Origin: Mytilus californianus | Lineage: Eukaryota > Mollusca > Bivalvia > Mytilida > Mytilidae | DNA: 64,000 nt | Direction of reading: 5' to 3' | Assembly (NCBI RefSeq): GCF_021869535.1 | Contig: NW_026262668.1 | Coordinates: 21,581,732 to 21,645,731, forward strand | Shown here: piece by piece, positions 25,885 through 32,795 of the stretch | Layout: the number at the start of each line of letters is the position of its first letter | Position numbering within the stretch: position 1 is the first letter of the stretch | The notes under the pieces: model-generated | Databases searched by the model: none | The model's input: only the letters and a program-made list of their open reading frames with translations | What the model was told of the DNA's origin: nothing | Position numbers and translations under genes: made by a program

Positions 25885-26016
25885 GATATATGAATTTTTC
25901 ATGTATATTACCTGTTTTATATTATAAATTATTATTATGATAAAAATAATGAACTCACCACTAAGTGAACTTCCAAATATCACAAACATGTAAATATAAA
26001 GATGTGATGGATACAT
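3631..26016 (-). CDS. Gene 1: CAP / EGF / ShKT protein with C-terminal anchor signal (complete, 13 exons)
   Basis: Spliced gene reconstructed exon by exon; every junction keeps the frame and has GT donor and AG acceptor. Exons: 26016-25959, 17101-17043, 16100-16001, 14841-14756, 13685-13592, 13137-12995, 11396-11305, 10132-10047, 8503-8411, 8046-7930, 7299-7207, 6840-6724, 3881-3631. These total 1,389 nt, 462 residues plus stop. Order: signal peptide (1-19), propeptide to RRKRS (about 39), Cys-containing N-terminal region, CAP domain with HNTLR, WYDEI, GHYTQ and HLYVCNYGP, hinge (PCQDCPGNC), EGF-like, ShKT, EGF-like, ShKT, Ser/Thr-rich stalk, hydrophobic tail. Known of the family: CAP proteins are secreted, act in defence, reproduction, venom or sterol binding, and are not proven enzymes. 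The architecture recalls CRISP/PI16-type proteins. The physiological role here is unknown; location at the outer cell surface is inferred. Confidence 0.85.
3948..4091 (-). pseudogene. Broken alternative last exon of gene 1
   Basis: Homologous to the intact alternative last exon of gene 2 (50178-50344): LSTTDTSGEKGST, then RISVTAIVVIFNVL and TGA. In gene 1 the match stops at about 4091. Beyond it the sequence continues with what in gene 2 lies near 50,790, so the splice acceptor and the first codons (GGVAVTGKS) have been deleted. The open frame reads through into unrelated sequence, so it is probably not usable as an exon. Confidence 0.75.
4200..4700 (-). mobile_element. Decayed RT fragment (Penelope-like) in last intron of gene 1
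   Basis: Minus-strand reading near 4622-4580 gives DTNCSPILADLFF, the RT motif written GTNCAP.LADLF in better copies. Frameshifts and stops break the rest. A parallel decayed copy lies in gene 2 at about 50,880-51,330, so the insertion predates the gene duplication. Confidence 0.55.
4725..6012. repeat. Bivalve interspersed repeat with five ~160-bp internal repeats
   Basis: Begins TATACGACCGCA and ends near TGCGGTCGTATCA (inverted ends), enclosing five diverged units recognisable by GCATTTTT..AGTTTC at about 4950, 5111, 5260, 5421 and 5583 and by GGGATTGATTTTGGGGGT. The matching position in gene 2 (about 51,315) has no insert, so it arrived after the genes separated. I recognise this family as abundant in bivalve genomes. 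Confidence 0.7.
6013..6583. other. Intronic sequence, no gene seen
   Basis: AT-rich last-intron sequence of gene 1. It aligns by eye with 51,320-51,900 in gene 2. No coding signal. Confidence 0.5.
6724..6840 (-). CDS. Gene 1 exon 12: second ShKT module (duplicate)
   Basis: 117 nt, phase 1-1, LNCATMPDPGYCGTQFPP, SYCETFSNVPSDCPHMC, KICL. All six cysteines are kept. The final Pro of the module (CP in exon 10 and gene 2) is Leu here, through CTA instead of CCA. Donor GTAAGT. Confidence 0.88.
7207..7299 (-). CDS. Gene 1 exon 11: second EGF-like module (duplicate)
   Basis: 93 nt, phase 1-1, almost identical to exon 9 (CDIVCLNGG instead of CDKVCLNGG, GYGG instead of GYSG). It belongs to a tandem copy of about 1.2 kb that also carries exon 12. 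Confidence 0.88.
7930..8046 (-). CDS. Gene 1 exon 10: first ShKT module
   Basis: 117 nt, phase 1-1: LNCATKTDPGYCGTQYPP, SYCATFSNVPSDCPHMC, QICP. Six cysteines with D/P..YC...YC.....P..C..MC..C match the ShKT fold, common as an accessory module in secreted invertebrate proteins. The module name comes from a potassium-channel-blocking peptide; nothing here indicates channel activity. Confidence 0.88.
8411..8503 (-). CDS. Gene 1 exon 9: first EGF-like module
   Basis: 93 nt, symmetrical phase 1-1: DCDKVCLNGGSLDLSTCTC then NCKSGYSGPDCS. The Cys pattern with GY.G.DC is EGF-like; I see no clear Ca-binding consensus. Symmetrical phase lets the module be duplicated without breaking the frame, and exon 11 is such a duplicate. 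Confidence 0.9.
9008..9425. repeat. Two interspersed repeat fragments in intron 8 of gene 1
   Basis: 9008-9120 is the inverted copy of a repeat containing AAGTCAGGAATATGACAGTT (also at 11,460, 34,480, 54,000 and 58,570). 9285-9425 carries GATGTGGTATGAGTGC, GAGACAACTCTC and CAAAGTACGGCCTTCAAC, a short repeat seen again at 16,875, 25,030, 36,190 and 41,425 and inverted at 29,190 and 44,690. The rest of the intron to 10,046 shows nothing. Confidence 0.65.
10047..10132 (-). CDS. Gene 1 exon 8: CAP C-terminus and Cys-rich hinge
   Basis: 86 nt, phase 2 to 1: GNIGDTSKPYKQGTPCQDC then PGNCANKLC. GN....PY..G.PC..C...C...LC is the hinge that follows the CAP domain in CRISP and PI16-like proteins. Acceptor AAAACAG, donor GTGAGT. 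Confidence 0.9.
10290..10690. repeat. ~163-bp diverged tandem repeat, about 2.5 units
   Basis: ATTTGGTCTGGAGCTT recurs at about 10,398 and 10,561, and ACTTCCTGTTTGC / ACTTTCTGTTTGC at the matching spacing. Present in gene 2 at about 55,260-55,660, so older than the gene duplication. Confidence 0.65.
10940..11200. repeat. Degenerate short repeat (CAGGCTTTCGGAAAGGACA type)
   Basis: Purine-rich units of about 50-60 bases with CAGGCTTTC.G.AA repeat five times. Small open frames here are by-products. The gene 2 counterpart is split by a 2.1-kb insertion (56,060-58,195). Confidence 0.5.
11305..11396 (-). CDS. Gene 1 exon 7: end of CAP domain (CAP1/CAP2 signatures)
   Basis: 92 nt, phase 0 to 2, beginning VVWADSIKLGCGYAHC directly after GHYTQ of exon 6 and ending HLYVCNYGPA. 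These are the two CAP PROSITE-type signatures, divided by an intron after GHYTQ. Confidence 0.92.
11455..11820. repeat. Interspersed repeat fragments in intron 7 of gene 1... both orientations
   Basis: 11,455-11,600 contains AAGTCAGGAATTTGACAGTTG and the GATTTTGCCATTCT segment. 11,640-11,815 carries AGTATACCGCCGTTCAACAG and CCGAGGGAAACAC, matching 17,780-17,890 and 59,590-59,720. No gene. Confidence 0.55.
12172..12390 (+). other. Small open frame inside an intron, retained in both paralogues
   Basis: A 72-codon frame beginning MENNSTILTNK lies antisense to gene 1 and keeps its start and most residues at 60,092-60,307 in gene 2 (71 codons). Differences include many amino-acid changes and different C-termini, which fits neutral drift. 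No domain recognised; more likely chance than a gene. Confidence 0.2.
12995..13137 (-). CDS. Gene 1 exon 6: CAP core with GQNLFWGS, WYDEI and GHYTQ
   Basis: 143 nt, phase 1 to 0. Motifs in order: GRFGLGQNLFWGS, WSEAIQSWYDEISDF, KIGHYTQ. The usual GENL motif is GQNL here, so one glutamate of the His/Glu tetrad is replaced by Gln, while Glu of WYDEI and His of GHYTQ remain. Confidence 0.92.
13592..13685 (-). CDS. Gene 1 exon 5: CAP core helix
   Basis: 94 nt, phase 0 to 1, reading SWDDETAYIAQKWAENC then VTSHESPGLKRSIP. W-D-(D/E)-E...AQ.WA..C...H is a core CAP signature, and the His of TSHES is the first residue of the conserved CAP tetrad. Confidence 0.9.
13855..14075. repeat. Repeat of the CATCAGGAACGCTCAAAGCCGA family
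   Basis: Contains CACCTTCATCAGGAACGGCCAATGCC and GAGTGAGTTGAAACCTTAGA in pieces. Also at 1620-2340, 47,935-48,720 and 63,140-63,370. The 63 kb copy is the paralogous partner. Confidence 0.6.
14756..14841 (-). CDS. Gene 1 exon 4: start of CAP domain
   Basis: 86 nt, phase 1 to 0, reading VTADEKTEIVNKHNTLRS followed by a Thr/Gln/Met-rich helix ending NMMKM. EK..IV..HN.LR is the standard opening helix of CAP domains. The equivalent exon of gene 2 falls beyond the right edge of the window. Confidence 0.85.
14842..16000. other. Intron 3 of gene 1, nothing recognised
   Basis: AT-rich intron between exons 3 and 4. I see no repeats or open frames of note. Confidence 0.5.
16001..16100 (-). CDS. Gene 1 exon 3: Cys-containing region before the CAP domain
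   Basis: Acceptor GTTTTAG, 100 nt, donor GTACAT, phase 0 to 1. It reads VNCESSNTLKKYNF then YSGHTACLTASSS, two cysteines flanking a short segment as seen just upstream of the CAP domain in invertebrate CRISP-like proteins. A second AG inside it (near 16060) would shorten the exon but would change the phase. Confidence 0.75.
16875..16992 (+). repeat. Short interspersed repeat (GTACGGCCTTCAACA type)
   Basis: Reads GATGTGGTATGAGTGCAAAG, GACAACTCTCCATCCAAG, CAAAGTACGGCCTTCAACA. Same family as 9285, 25,030 and 41,425. The remainder of this intron (16,101-17,042) shows nothing else. Confidence 0.6.
17043..17101 (-). CDS. Gene 1 exon 2: propeptide with furin-type site
   Basis: Acceptor TTTGAAG after a pyrimidine-rich stretch, 59 nt, GTAAGT donor, phase 1 to 0. 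It encodes QSFVENETFTNQLYRRKRS; the RRKRS motif fits a proprotein convertase site, so the mature protein probably begins at the serine. It lies about 8.9 kb from exon 1. Confidence 0.75.
17780..17960. repeat. Interspersed repeat fragment in intron 1
   Basis: AAAGGCAACAGTAGTATACC and GCTGTTCGAAATTCATAAATCG match 59,600-59,645 and 11,690-11,735. Confidence 0.5.
18001..19238 (+). other. Possible exon pair of an unrecognised plus-strand gene
   Basis: An open stretch ending near 18,102 reads HSDEHGLFYRNKLDQ and is followed by a GT donor in phase 0. At 19,187 a good acceptor (TTTCTTTCTTCAG) is followed in phase 0 by GNAVIAEVICNDADLI and a stop. The joined product looks protein-like, but I do not recognise it and no promoter or further exons are clear. 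Low confidence. Confidence 0.2.
19916..20395. repeat. 160-bp tandem repeat, three copies
   Basis: Units start at 19,916, 20,076 and 20,236 (marker TTGCATA.TTTACATTTAAAAG) with a partial fourth at 20,396. Spacing is exactly 160 bases. The last two full units differ at only a few bases; the first is more diverged. Confidence 0.85.
20563..20993 (+). CDS. Candidate small two-exon gene in intron 1 of gene 1
   Basis: ATG at 20,563, 25-nt exon reading MTSAYEIT, donor GTAAGC after 20,587 in phase 1. Acceptor TTTTATTTAG, exon 20,800-20,993 continuing FSLKLQDIEGLMIKRFDYS, KVQSGKSNCVANIAHLS, RKIKMFLANGY and ending SRER-stop: 72 residues. Splice sites and phase agree and the sequence looks coding (basic, one internal Cys pair), but no family is recognised. 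From about 20,946 the +1 frame is also open (MKEHAVKLTNISVENDD to a TAA near 21,047), so a frameshifted longer protein is possible. It could be a decayed transposon or host gene fragment. Confidence 0.35.
21230..21525 (+). repeat. Interspersed repeat with CTTGACCTC..TTTCATGG motif
   Basis: TCCTTGACCTCACTTTCATG at about 21,240 and TTGACCTCGACCTCATTTCA at about 21,394 are two halves of a repeat I recognise as widespread in bivalves. Confidence 0.5.
22328..22870. mobile_element. MULE-like MITE with 9-bp target duplication
   Basis: Terminal inverted repeats of about 55 bases (CATCTTCGCTAGCCAAGGGT at one end, its complement at the other) enclose 543 bases without coding capacity. ACGATTCAT flanks both sides (22,319-22,327 and 22,871-22,879) and occurs once at the empty site in unit 2 (near 39,642). 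Long TIRs and a 9-bp duplication are typical of Mutator-like elements; the superfamily is inferred. Confidence 0.85.
23600..23775. repeat. Short tandem repeat, GTTAACCTTTCTGCACTGCAG type
   Basis: About four units of 40-50 bases with TAACCTTTCTG and CAGTGTC.A.ATTATAT. The same array is in unit 2 at about 40,370-40,540. Confidence 0.65.
23941..24678. repeat. 369-bp tandem duplication present only in unit 1
   Basis: GAGTGTAATAAG.AAATAAGT starts at 23,941 and again at 24,310. Unit 2 has one copy (from about 40,705). The minus-strand open frames inside (MTKVFLRHNS) are repeated with it and have no recognised domain. Confidence 0.8.
25030..25155 (+). repeat. Short interspersed repeat (GATGTGATACGATTGCCAATG type)
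   Basis: AAGGAGATGTGATACGATTG, GAGACAACTATC and TTATAGGTCACCGACAAACC. Partner in unit 2 at about 41,435-41,545. Confidence 0.6.
25629..25790. repeat. 77-bp minisatellite, two copies
   Basis: Unit CATTTTAAGGTTTGTTAATT through AAAGAACGGCGTTAA. Two copies here, two at about 26,756-26,915, five at about 42,025-42,415. Confidence 0.85.
25796..25878. repeat. (TA)n microsatellite
   Basis: About 40 uninterrupted TA dinucleotides, just downstream of the exon 1 donor of gene 1. At the two paralogous positions (about 26,925 and 42,424) only a few TAs are present. Confidence 0.95.
25959..26016 (-). CDS. Gene 1 exon 1: signal peptide (proximal copy)
   Basis: ATG at 26016-26014 followed by 19 codons reading MYPSHLYIYMFVIFGSSLS, a short hydrophobic secretion signal, then a GTGAGT donor in phase 1. 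The split codon G|GT joins exon 2 as Gly. It is the nearest of three copies of this exon; the one at 27014-27071 is identical and the one at 42515-42572 differs by F14Y. A long (TA)n tract begins about 75 bases into the intron. Confidence 0.8.
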
Positions 26017-27013
26017 TGTTGTCTGTTGTATCTATCTTAGACTGGGTTAATATGACATTTGTACATGTGACATCCGGAATAATATCCGCGTTGCTACGGC
26101 TATTTCAGTAACAAGTTGTATAATAATTGCTTTGTAACCCTTTTTTAAATTAAGAATAGGATTTCCTTAATGAATTGTTTAAAATAAAAGAAACTAATAT
26201 TTATTTAACTTTCCTTAAATTTCTTTTCATGTGGCATTTTGTTTCATATGCACACATTCTTACTTCCCAAACATTATCAAATTAAAAATATCATTAATAT
26301 GTCATATTGTTCAACAAAATTATACCATATTGAAAAGAGGAATACATATGTACGTGTATATGAATTAAAAGCAGACAGAAAAAGAATTACTCGCAGGTCC
26401 TGAAAGCTAATTTAGAACTAATTACAACTAATAAATAAATTATTTTCTCCAAGACTAAAGTATTGTATATTCTTAATTATTCCTTGCTCGTATCAATATT
26501 GTACTGTAATTTATTGTTATTCGGAGCGGAGTTAATAAGTATTTTTGGCGAAACTCTATCATTTAGTTCACTATTTGCAGTTTCGATATCGGTACAGTTT
26601 CTGTTTGACAAGAATTTAGAAAAATAAATCATAGGACTGCAATATGAGTTGTAGGTATATTTTCGCAGTTTTCTGCTTTTTTGGAAATTCGACTTTTATC
26701 AATGTAATATTCTTTTTATCTAGATCATGTATCATAATTAATAAACGACATAAACATTTTAAGGTTTGTTAATTTATAATACATGGATATACAATTATTC
26801 ATCCTGTATACTAATTAAAGAACGGCGTTAACATTTTAAGGTTTGTTAATTTATAATACATGGATATACAATTATTCATCCTGTATACTAATTAAAGAAC
26901 GGCGTTAACATTTTAAGATCTGTTATATATATGTATATAGATATATGAATTTTTCATGTATATTACCTGTTTTATATTATAAATTATTATTATGATAAAA
27001 ATAATGAACTCAC

Positions 27014-27071
27014 CACTAAGTGAACTTCCAAATATCACAAACATGTAAATATAAAGATGTGATGGATACAT
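27014..27071 (-). CDS. Second copy of the signal-peptide exon
   Basis: Base-for-base identical to 25959-26016, including ATG and GTGAGT donor, phase 1. It can splice to exon 2 of gene 1 as an alternative first exon if its upstream sequence is a promoter. It would give exactly the same protein. Confidence 0.65.
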
Positions 27072-27843
27072 TGTTGTCTGTTGTATCTATCTTAGACTGG
27101 GTTAATATGACATTTGTACATGTGACATCCGGAATAATATCCGCGTTGCTACGGCTATTTCAGTAAAAAGTTGTATAATAATTGCTTTGTAACACTTTTT
27201 TAAATTAAGAATAGGATTTCCTTAATGAATTGTTTAAAATAAAAGAAACTAATATTTATTTAACTTTCCTTAAATTTCTTTTCATGTGGCATTTTGTTTC
27301 ATATGCACACATTCTTACTTCCCAAACATTATCAAATTAAATATCATTAATATGTTATATTGTTCAACAAAATTATACCATATTGAAAAGAGGAATACAT
27401 ATGTACGTGTATATGAATTAAAATTAAATTTATACCAATAGTATCAATAATAATTGTAATATAATGATTGAGTGAATTTGAGTCATTTGATATTTCCGGG
27501 ATTCGAAATTTAGAAGATTTAATCATATGATGATTTTCTTGTTTTAATTTGACTATTTTTTTCTACTTTTATTACAGTATTTTATTTCTGGTTAGATAGA
27601 CAAGTTTGGACACAGATTCGTGTTGTATGGTTGGCCAATACGGACATGTTTTCATATTTAAGTAATATTACACATACTGTTTGCAAAGTAATAAAACATT
27701 GCAATGAAGAATAAATCATTGTATCAACTGATATCAAAAGTCAATAATTGATTTATTGCGTGACTTTTTTAAATGTTTATAAGTTGAAATATTAAAAAAA
27801 AAAATAACACCGAAAAAAGAAAAAACAAGAACAAGAATTTGCA

Positions 27844-27865
27844 TGACGTCATAAATATACGTCAT
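27844..27865. promoter_or_regulatory. CRE-like palindrome TGACGTCA plus adjacent half site
   Basis: TGACGTCA at 27,844-27,851 followed by ACGTCA at 27,860-27,865, about 0.8 kb upstream of the second signal-peptide exon. Both are retained in unit 2 (43,340-43,347 and following). Binding by CREB/ATF-type factors is inferred only. Confidence 0.35.
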
Positions 27866-28117
27866 TGACATTGTTTAGAAATTTACTATTTAGTACAAGA
27901 TAGCTGTCCCAAATCTCATATTAACACCTCATGATTTTTCCCTTGGTGAATATATAATGTTTTACAAAAGTGGCTTCCTTATGCATGTAGCCAACGAGAA
28001 AACAGAAATGTTATATTTATATATTAAACTTTTGATTAAATGCATTTATATTTGATTTGAGCAATAAAAAATATTTTACAAGCATATATGTTGATGATGC
28101 GGATGTTCTACCAAGGT

Positions 28118-28125
28118 TATAAAAG
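28118..28125 (+). promoter_or_regulatory. TATA-like box on the plus strand
   Basis: TATAAAAG within GGTTATAAAAGGG, kept in unit 2 at 43,613-43,620. If active it would drive transcription rightwards, toward the RT remnant; no supporting start site is visible. Confidence 0.25.
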
Positions 28126-28769
28126 GGATCACAAAAGTGTTATTTTTTTCTGTAGGAACAAACAAACATTATTACTGACTTAAACTCAGAGTGAAAGCAG
28201 ACTACACGACAATCAGATGTATACACATTTATAAGTGGTTTTTAATCAGTATCTTATGTTACACGAACAATTTTTTCTTCAGGTTTTACGAATACTACCT
28301 CATGGAAATATACGTATTTCTATGTTACCTTACTAAGTTTAGTATGTCAACAAAATATCCTCAAAGTTAAGGAATAAAACTTTTTGTGGGGTTTATATCA
28401 GATGCATTGTGCTATGAAGAATATAGGGAAATTGATGAAACACTTGAAATCAAATTGTGCAAAGTGTGATTCAACGGAACAGGTCTGTTTATAATGTAGT
28501 TATTAATCTACATATGGTTCGTTTGAATACTTCAACATCAATATTCCTTTAAAATCCAACTTTTAATGGAGTTTTTTATTCTCGGAACAATGAACTAAGA
28601 TATACAAACTAATATTTTTAATTCATCTTCAACTTGGCTCACAACGCAAATCAATAATTCATTCACCAGATTCGATGTCAAGAATTAACGAATAAGTAAT
28701 GAATATCATATACCGGTATATATATTATTATATAATATATTATTATATTTAATTTTACCTGTGTACATT

Positions 28770-29315
28770 ACTTTATTTAAGGCCATGTTGTCCTAGGTTA
28801 AAGTTGTCTTTTTGACATTGAAGCATCTTTTTTATTTATATTATGTCAGATCAAACTTATTCGTTCAGTGTTTATTTAATTGTTTTTGTGTATTGTCTTT
28901 TTGATCGAGTTAAGCCATTTCAATTGATATTTTATTTTGTGTCTTTTTATGTTGTAATGTCTTACCACTGTTTCAGGTTAGGGTGAAGGTTGGCGCCTGT
29001 TAAAACGTTTAAACCCGCTGTATTTGTATGCACCTGTCCTAAGTCAGGAGCCTATTGTTCAGTGGTTGTCTTTTTGTTTTGGTGTGGTTCATACGCGTTT
29101 CTAGTATCTCGTTTTTTATATAGAATAAACCGTTGCTTTTCCTGTTTGAATTGTTTTCCATTGGTCTTTTTGGGGCCCTTTATAGCTTGCTGTTCGGTGT
29201 GAGACAAGGCTCCGTGTTGAAGGCTTTGACCTATAACTGTTTACTTTTTACACATTGTGACTTGGATGAATTGTTGTCTCATTGGCACTCATACCACATC
29301 TTCTTATTTACATAT
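28770..29315. repeat. Interspersed bivalve repeat ending GTTGTCTCATTGGCACTCATACC
   Basis: Contains CACCTGTCCTAAGTCAGGAG, GGGGCCCTTTATAG, GTTGAAGGCTTTGACCTATA and TCATTGGCACTCATACCACA, the inverted form of the 9285/25,030 family. Partner at about 44,250-44,795. Confidence 0.65.
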
Positions 29316-29347
29316 AGGCAGTAAGCTGAAGTTATTTATGCAACAAT

Positions 29348-30960
29348 TTGTATTTAATAAAAAAAAAAAAAAAAAAAAACAATCAATGTTTGGCTCAAAA
29401 CGAAAAATTGTCTGTATGTTGCACTAAGAACTGGATCTTCCATCACTGTATTGGATACCTAAACTACATAAGTGTCCTTAGAAAAAACAGTATATTGCTT
29501 TGTCTTCCAAGTGCTCCACGAAACCTATTTTTAAGTTATTAAAATCAGTTTTAACAGCAATCAAAGCCGGGCCTCAAAGTTATTGTGAAACTACCTGTTC
29601 TAGAGGTGGCGTGTATCAAACGTAGATACTAAAAAATTCAAAATATCTTTTAGAATACATACAATCTAAGACTTTTTCATCTTAAAATAGTATTAAAACA
29701 TTTGACTTTTCTACACTTTACACAAGTATTCCCCATTCAAAACTAAAATCAAATTGAAAGAGTTGGTCCTGCTTTGTTTCATCAAAAAGAATGGCCAACG
29801 TAGATATAAGTATCTTGTCTTAGGGAGGGATAAATCCTACTTTGTACAAAATTACTCTGATTCAATCAATAAATTTTCTGAAACTGACATTATCAAGATG
29901 CTTGATTTCTTGATTGACAACATTTTTGTTACGTTTGGAACAGGTGTTTTTCAATAAAATAATTGGCATTCCCATGGTCACAAACTGTGCCCTCTTCTTG
30001 TCGACTTGCTCCTTAATTCATATGAGGCTGACTTCATACAGGAACTTCTTAGGAAGAAAGATAAGAAGTTAGCAGTATCCTCTAACTTTACTTTCCGCTA
30101 TAAAGATGATGTTCACTCACTAAATAATTCAGAATTTGATGACTATGTTGAACGCATCTATCCCATCGAAATTGAGATAAAGGATACAACAGATACAGTT
30201 AAGTCTTCCTCATATCTTGACTTACGTAAGAAATTGATAGTAAGGGTCGGTTAAAACAAATCTTTACGACAAAAGAGATGATTTCAGATTCCCAATTGTG
30301 AACTTTCCATTTCTATGTAGCAACATTCCAGCAGCGCCTGCATTTGGAATATATGTCTCCCAGTTGATAAGATATTCCAAGGCTTTATTTCCTATCGTGA
30401 TTTCCTTGATAGAGGGTTGCTGCTCACAAGGAAGCTATTAAACCAAGAGGTCCAAGTGGCGAAGTTAATATTATCCCTTCGTAAGTTTTACAGACGCCAT
30501 CACGACTTGGTTGACCGTTATCGAATATCCGTTTCACAGATGATAGCGGATATGTTCCTAATGTAACTCCAATCCCGTTCCCTTTTTCTCGAATATGACC
30601 TACCGAATTAGAATTATTAACGTGTTTGTACAATCATGAGAAACACGACGGGTGCCACATGTTGAGCAGGATCTGTTGTCCCTTAAGGAGTACCTGATAT
30701 CCCCCCAGTTTTTGTTGGGGCTCGTGTTGCTCAGTCTTTAGTTTTCTATGTTGTGTTTTGTGTACTTTTTTGTCTGTTTTAGCCATGGTGTTGTCAGTTT
30801 ATTTTCGTAATGGTCTTCATAGTCTCACTCAGATAAGAGTAGATGCTAGTCCAAAAGTTTTTCACTCTTATGTTTTTGTTTTTACCTGATCTGTTAATTG
30901 GCATAGGTATGTATACTACAATGTATTTTTACCTGTGTCACCTATGATGGAAGCAGGTCT
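29348..30960 (+). mobile_element. Decayed Penelope-like reverse transcriptase, unit 1 copy
   Basis: Plus-strand fragments in several frames: an N-terminal Cys-rich stretch near 29,400, DFSTLYTSIPHSK (RT catalytic block, near 29,705), CPLL.LLNSYEADFIQ near 30,010, RYKDDVHSLNN near 30,095 where the family has R-Y-I-D-D, and a downstream domain (DDFRFPIVNFPFLC). Stops and frameshifts are frequent and the first Asp of the IDD triad is intact but preceded by Lys. A poly-A run sits at about 29,358. The family call to Penelope-like elements rests on motif style; inactive. Confidence 0.65.
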
Positions 30961-32340
30961 GGTAAAAAATTGCACTACAATGGAAAAATACTAGATTTTA
31001 TATAAACAGCAGATTTCATGAGACTGAAATAGTGAAAAACTGGGTTTTATATTAACCTACATTACTTGTTACTTTGGAAAAATCAAATGGCCATGTCTCC
31101 ATATCAACCATATATATTTGGTCTGAAAAGTATGTTTTTCTTTATAACATGTTATGTAGATGATTTGTGCAAATTTTCATCAAAATCTGAGACTATCATG
31201 TTTTTGTCACTGCCTGGTCGTTAGGGAGACTGACACTTAAGAGCCAATCCGCCAGAAAACCATGCAATATTCAGAAAATCGTCCAAATCGACAATCACAA
31301 CTTGACAAATTTTTATACATCATCTTAATCCTTGACATGAAATAAAAGAATTTGACCACTTAATTTTTCCCAGAATCGTATCTATTTTTAGTAACAGCCT
31401 CATTTGCATAATTCTGTAAATTCATAATGAAACCAAGGAAAAATCCAACTTTTTTATGCCTTTTAAGAATGACCCAGAAGCATATTAAATGGGGTAGTTG
31501 AGTTTTTAGAGTAATGTCAGCTGAAACTCATCCATTTTACTATGTTATGATCAAAACAAATGAAAATTTAAACGATTTGGCACATTGCCAGGAGCAGGGA
31601 CACAAAGGCGGGGTTTTTCATACATGAATTTACGTGGTTTTCATTCGCTTCTAACTTGCAAGACCCATTCCGGATTTGTTTGCAACTTATATCGGTTTTA
31701 ACTATGGGGTATGTTTTATATCAAAACAAAATATTAAGCTTGGCAAATGACTATTATATGTTAATTTATGCCTTGGAAGAAAGGTGATTTTAGTCCCAAA
31801 TTGACACATTTTGATTTTGATTTTAATTAAATTCTAAACACAATTGGTACTAAAATGGCTCATAAAATCATTCGAACAAGTAAAATCAATTTGTCTGAAA
31901 AATGAAATAAGACGTATAGACTGCAAGTCCAAAAATCAATAAATTGTCTGAAACCAGGGAGTCCATCTTTTATGCTCTTTCATTGACTTATCTCCCTTGG
32001 GTAAGATCTCAAACATGTCAGCTCCCAGTGATGGTTTGGCAGACAAATGTTTACAGTGAAGTTTGTGACTTTAATAATCTAGAATGAGCATGTGGGCTAT
32101 CCCAGCCTTATACATCTACATATTACAAACTATTTAAGATATCTGAATGCACTAAAGACCAAAATAGCATTTCCAAACAGAATAATTACTGCCAAGAAAT
32201 TTGACAATCATGACAATAATTTAGTGAATAAACATGATAAATATTGATTGGAAAAATAAGTCCATGAACAGCAAAAAGTGTTTTTAGATTTCAACGAGCA
32301 AAACAAAAGTATTCTAAATCATTCTTCGTAAAAAAAAAGT

Positions 32341-32795
32341 GAGCGAGTGGAACCACCTTGCTCGCACCAAAATTGAGATTGAGATTGTCAAAACTGCTCT
32401 GGCCCACCATCAATAAATCAACGACACTCTCTCTACCGTGGTATTGAAACCAGCATTGGTAAATAACATATTCATACAGATACAGACTACCATTCTTCTA
32501 CATTTAGGAAGTCTGAATAATACTGAAAACTATGGTGTAGAATTTCCAACAGGACTCCTTATTTTATATAAGACAAGGAGTGGTTTATTTTCCCATGGTT
32601 GTTACATCATCTTGTCTTTGAATATGCTCGAACTACAGGGACTTTTACGGAATTCATTGACATGATAGTCAAGCAAGATGTCAACATCACGTCCAACCCT
32701 CTTCCAGCAAAGCCAAAGCTGACCAAGGATCTTCACCCTTTCAAAACAGGCTGTATACAGGACGAGTTATTCTAGTAGGAACAGGTACAAATCTT
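32341..32795 (+). pseudogene. Coding-like fragment inside the TTAA element
   Basis: One frame is open across most of this stretch with two stops: WNHLARTKIEIEIVK at the start, GRVILVGT just before a GT donor at about 32,795. Another frame within it reads EYARTTGTFTEFIDMIV and LPAKPKLTKDLHPFKTG, which looks more protein-like, so a frameshift is probable. No family recognised. Candidate transposase remnant or captured host exon. Confidence 0.35.

Larger units (their letters stand above)
25242..27422. repeat. ~1.1-kb tandem duplication of the first-exon region
   Basis: GCAGACAGAAAAAGAATTAC begins at 25,242 and again at 26,371 (offset 1,129; about 1,055 beyond the (TA)n tract). Each copy carries a complete signal-peptide exon and two 77-bp repeats. 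Unit 2 has only one copy. Near-identity implies a very recent event. Confidence 0.9.
21692..30963. repeat. Unit 1 of a ~9.3-kb tandem segmental duplication (first exon plus upstream region)
   Basis: Begins AAAAAATTGCAGTACAATG and ends ..GCAGGTCTGGTAA, where unit 2 starts immediately with AAAAATTGCACTACAATG. It contains part of intron 1, two copies of the signal-peptide exon, the upstream region and an RT remnant. Differences from unit 2: a MITE, a 369-bp duplication, a 1.1-kb duplication and a (TA)n expansion here; the TTAA element and extra 77-bp repeats in unit 2. Confidence 0.88.

Noticed and set aside
25759..26016. 85-codon minus-strand frame running from the signal peptide through Ile-Tyr repeats
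   Set aside because: The C-terminal part is translation of the intron and the (TA)n tract; the true exon ends at the GTGAGT donor at 25,959.
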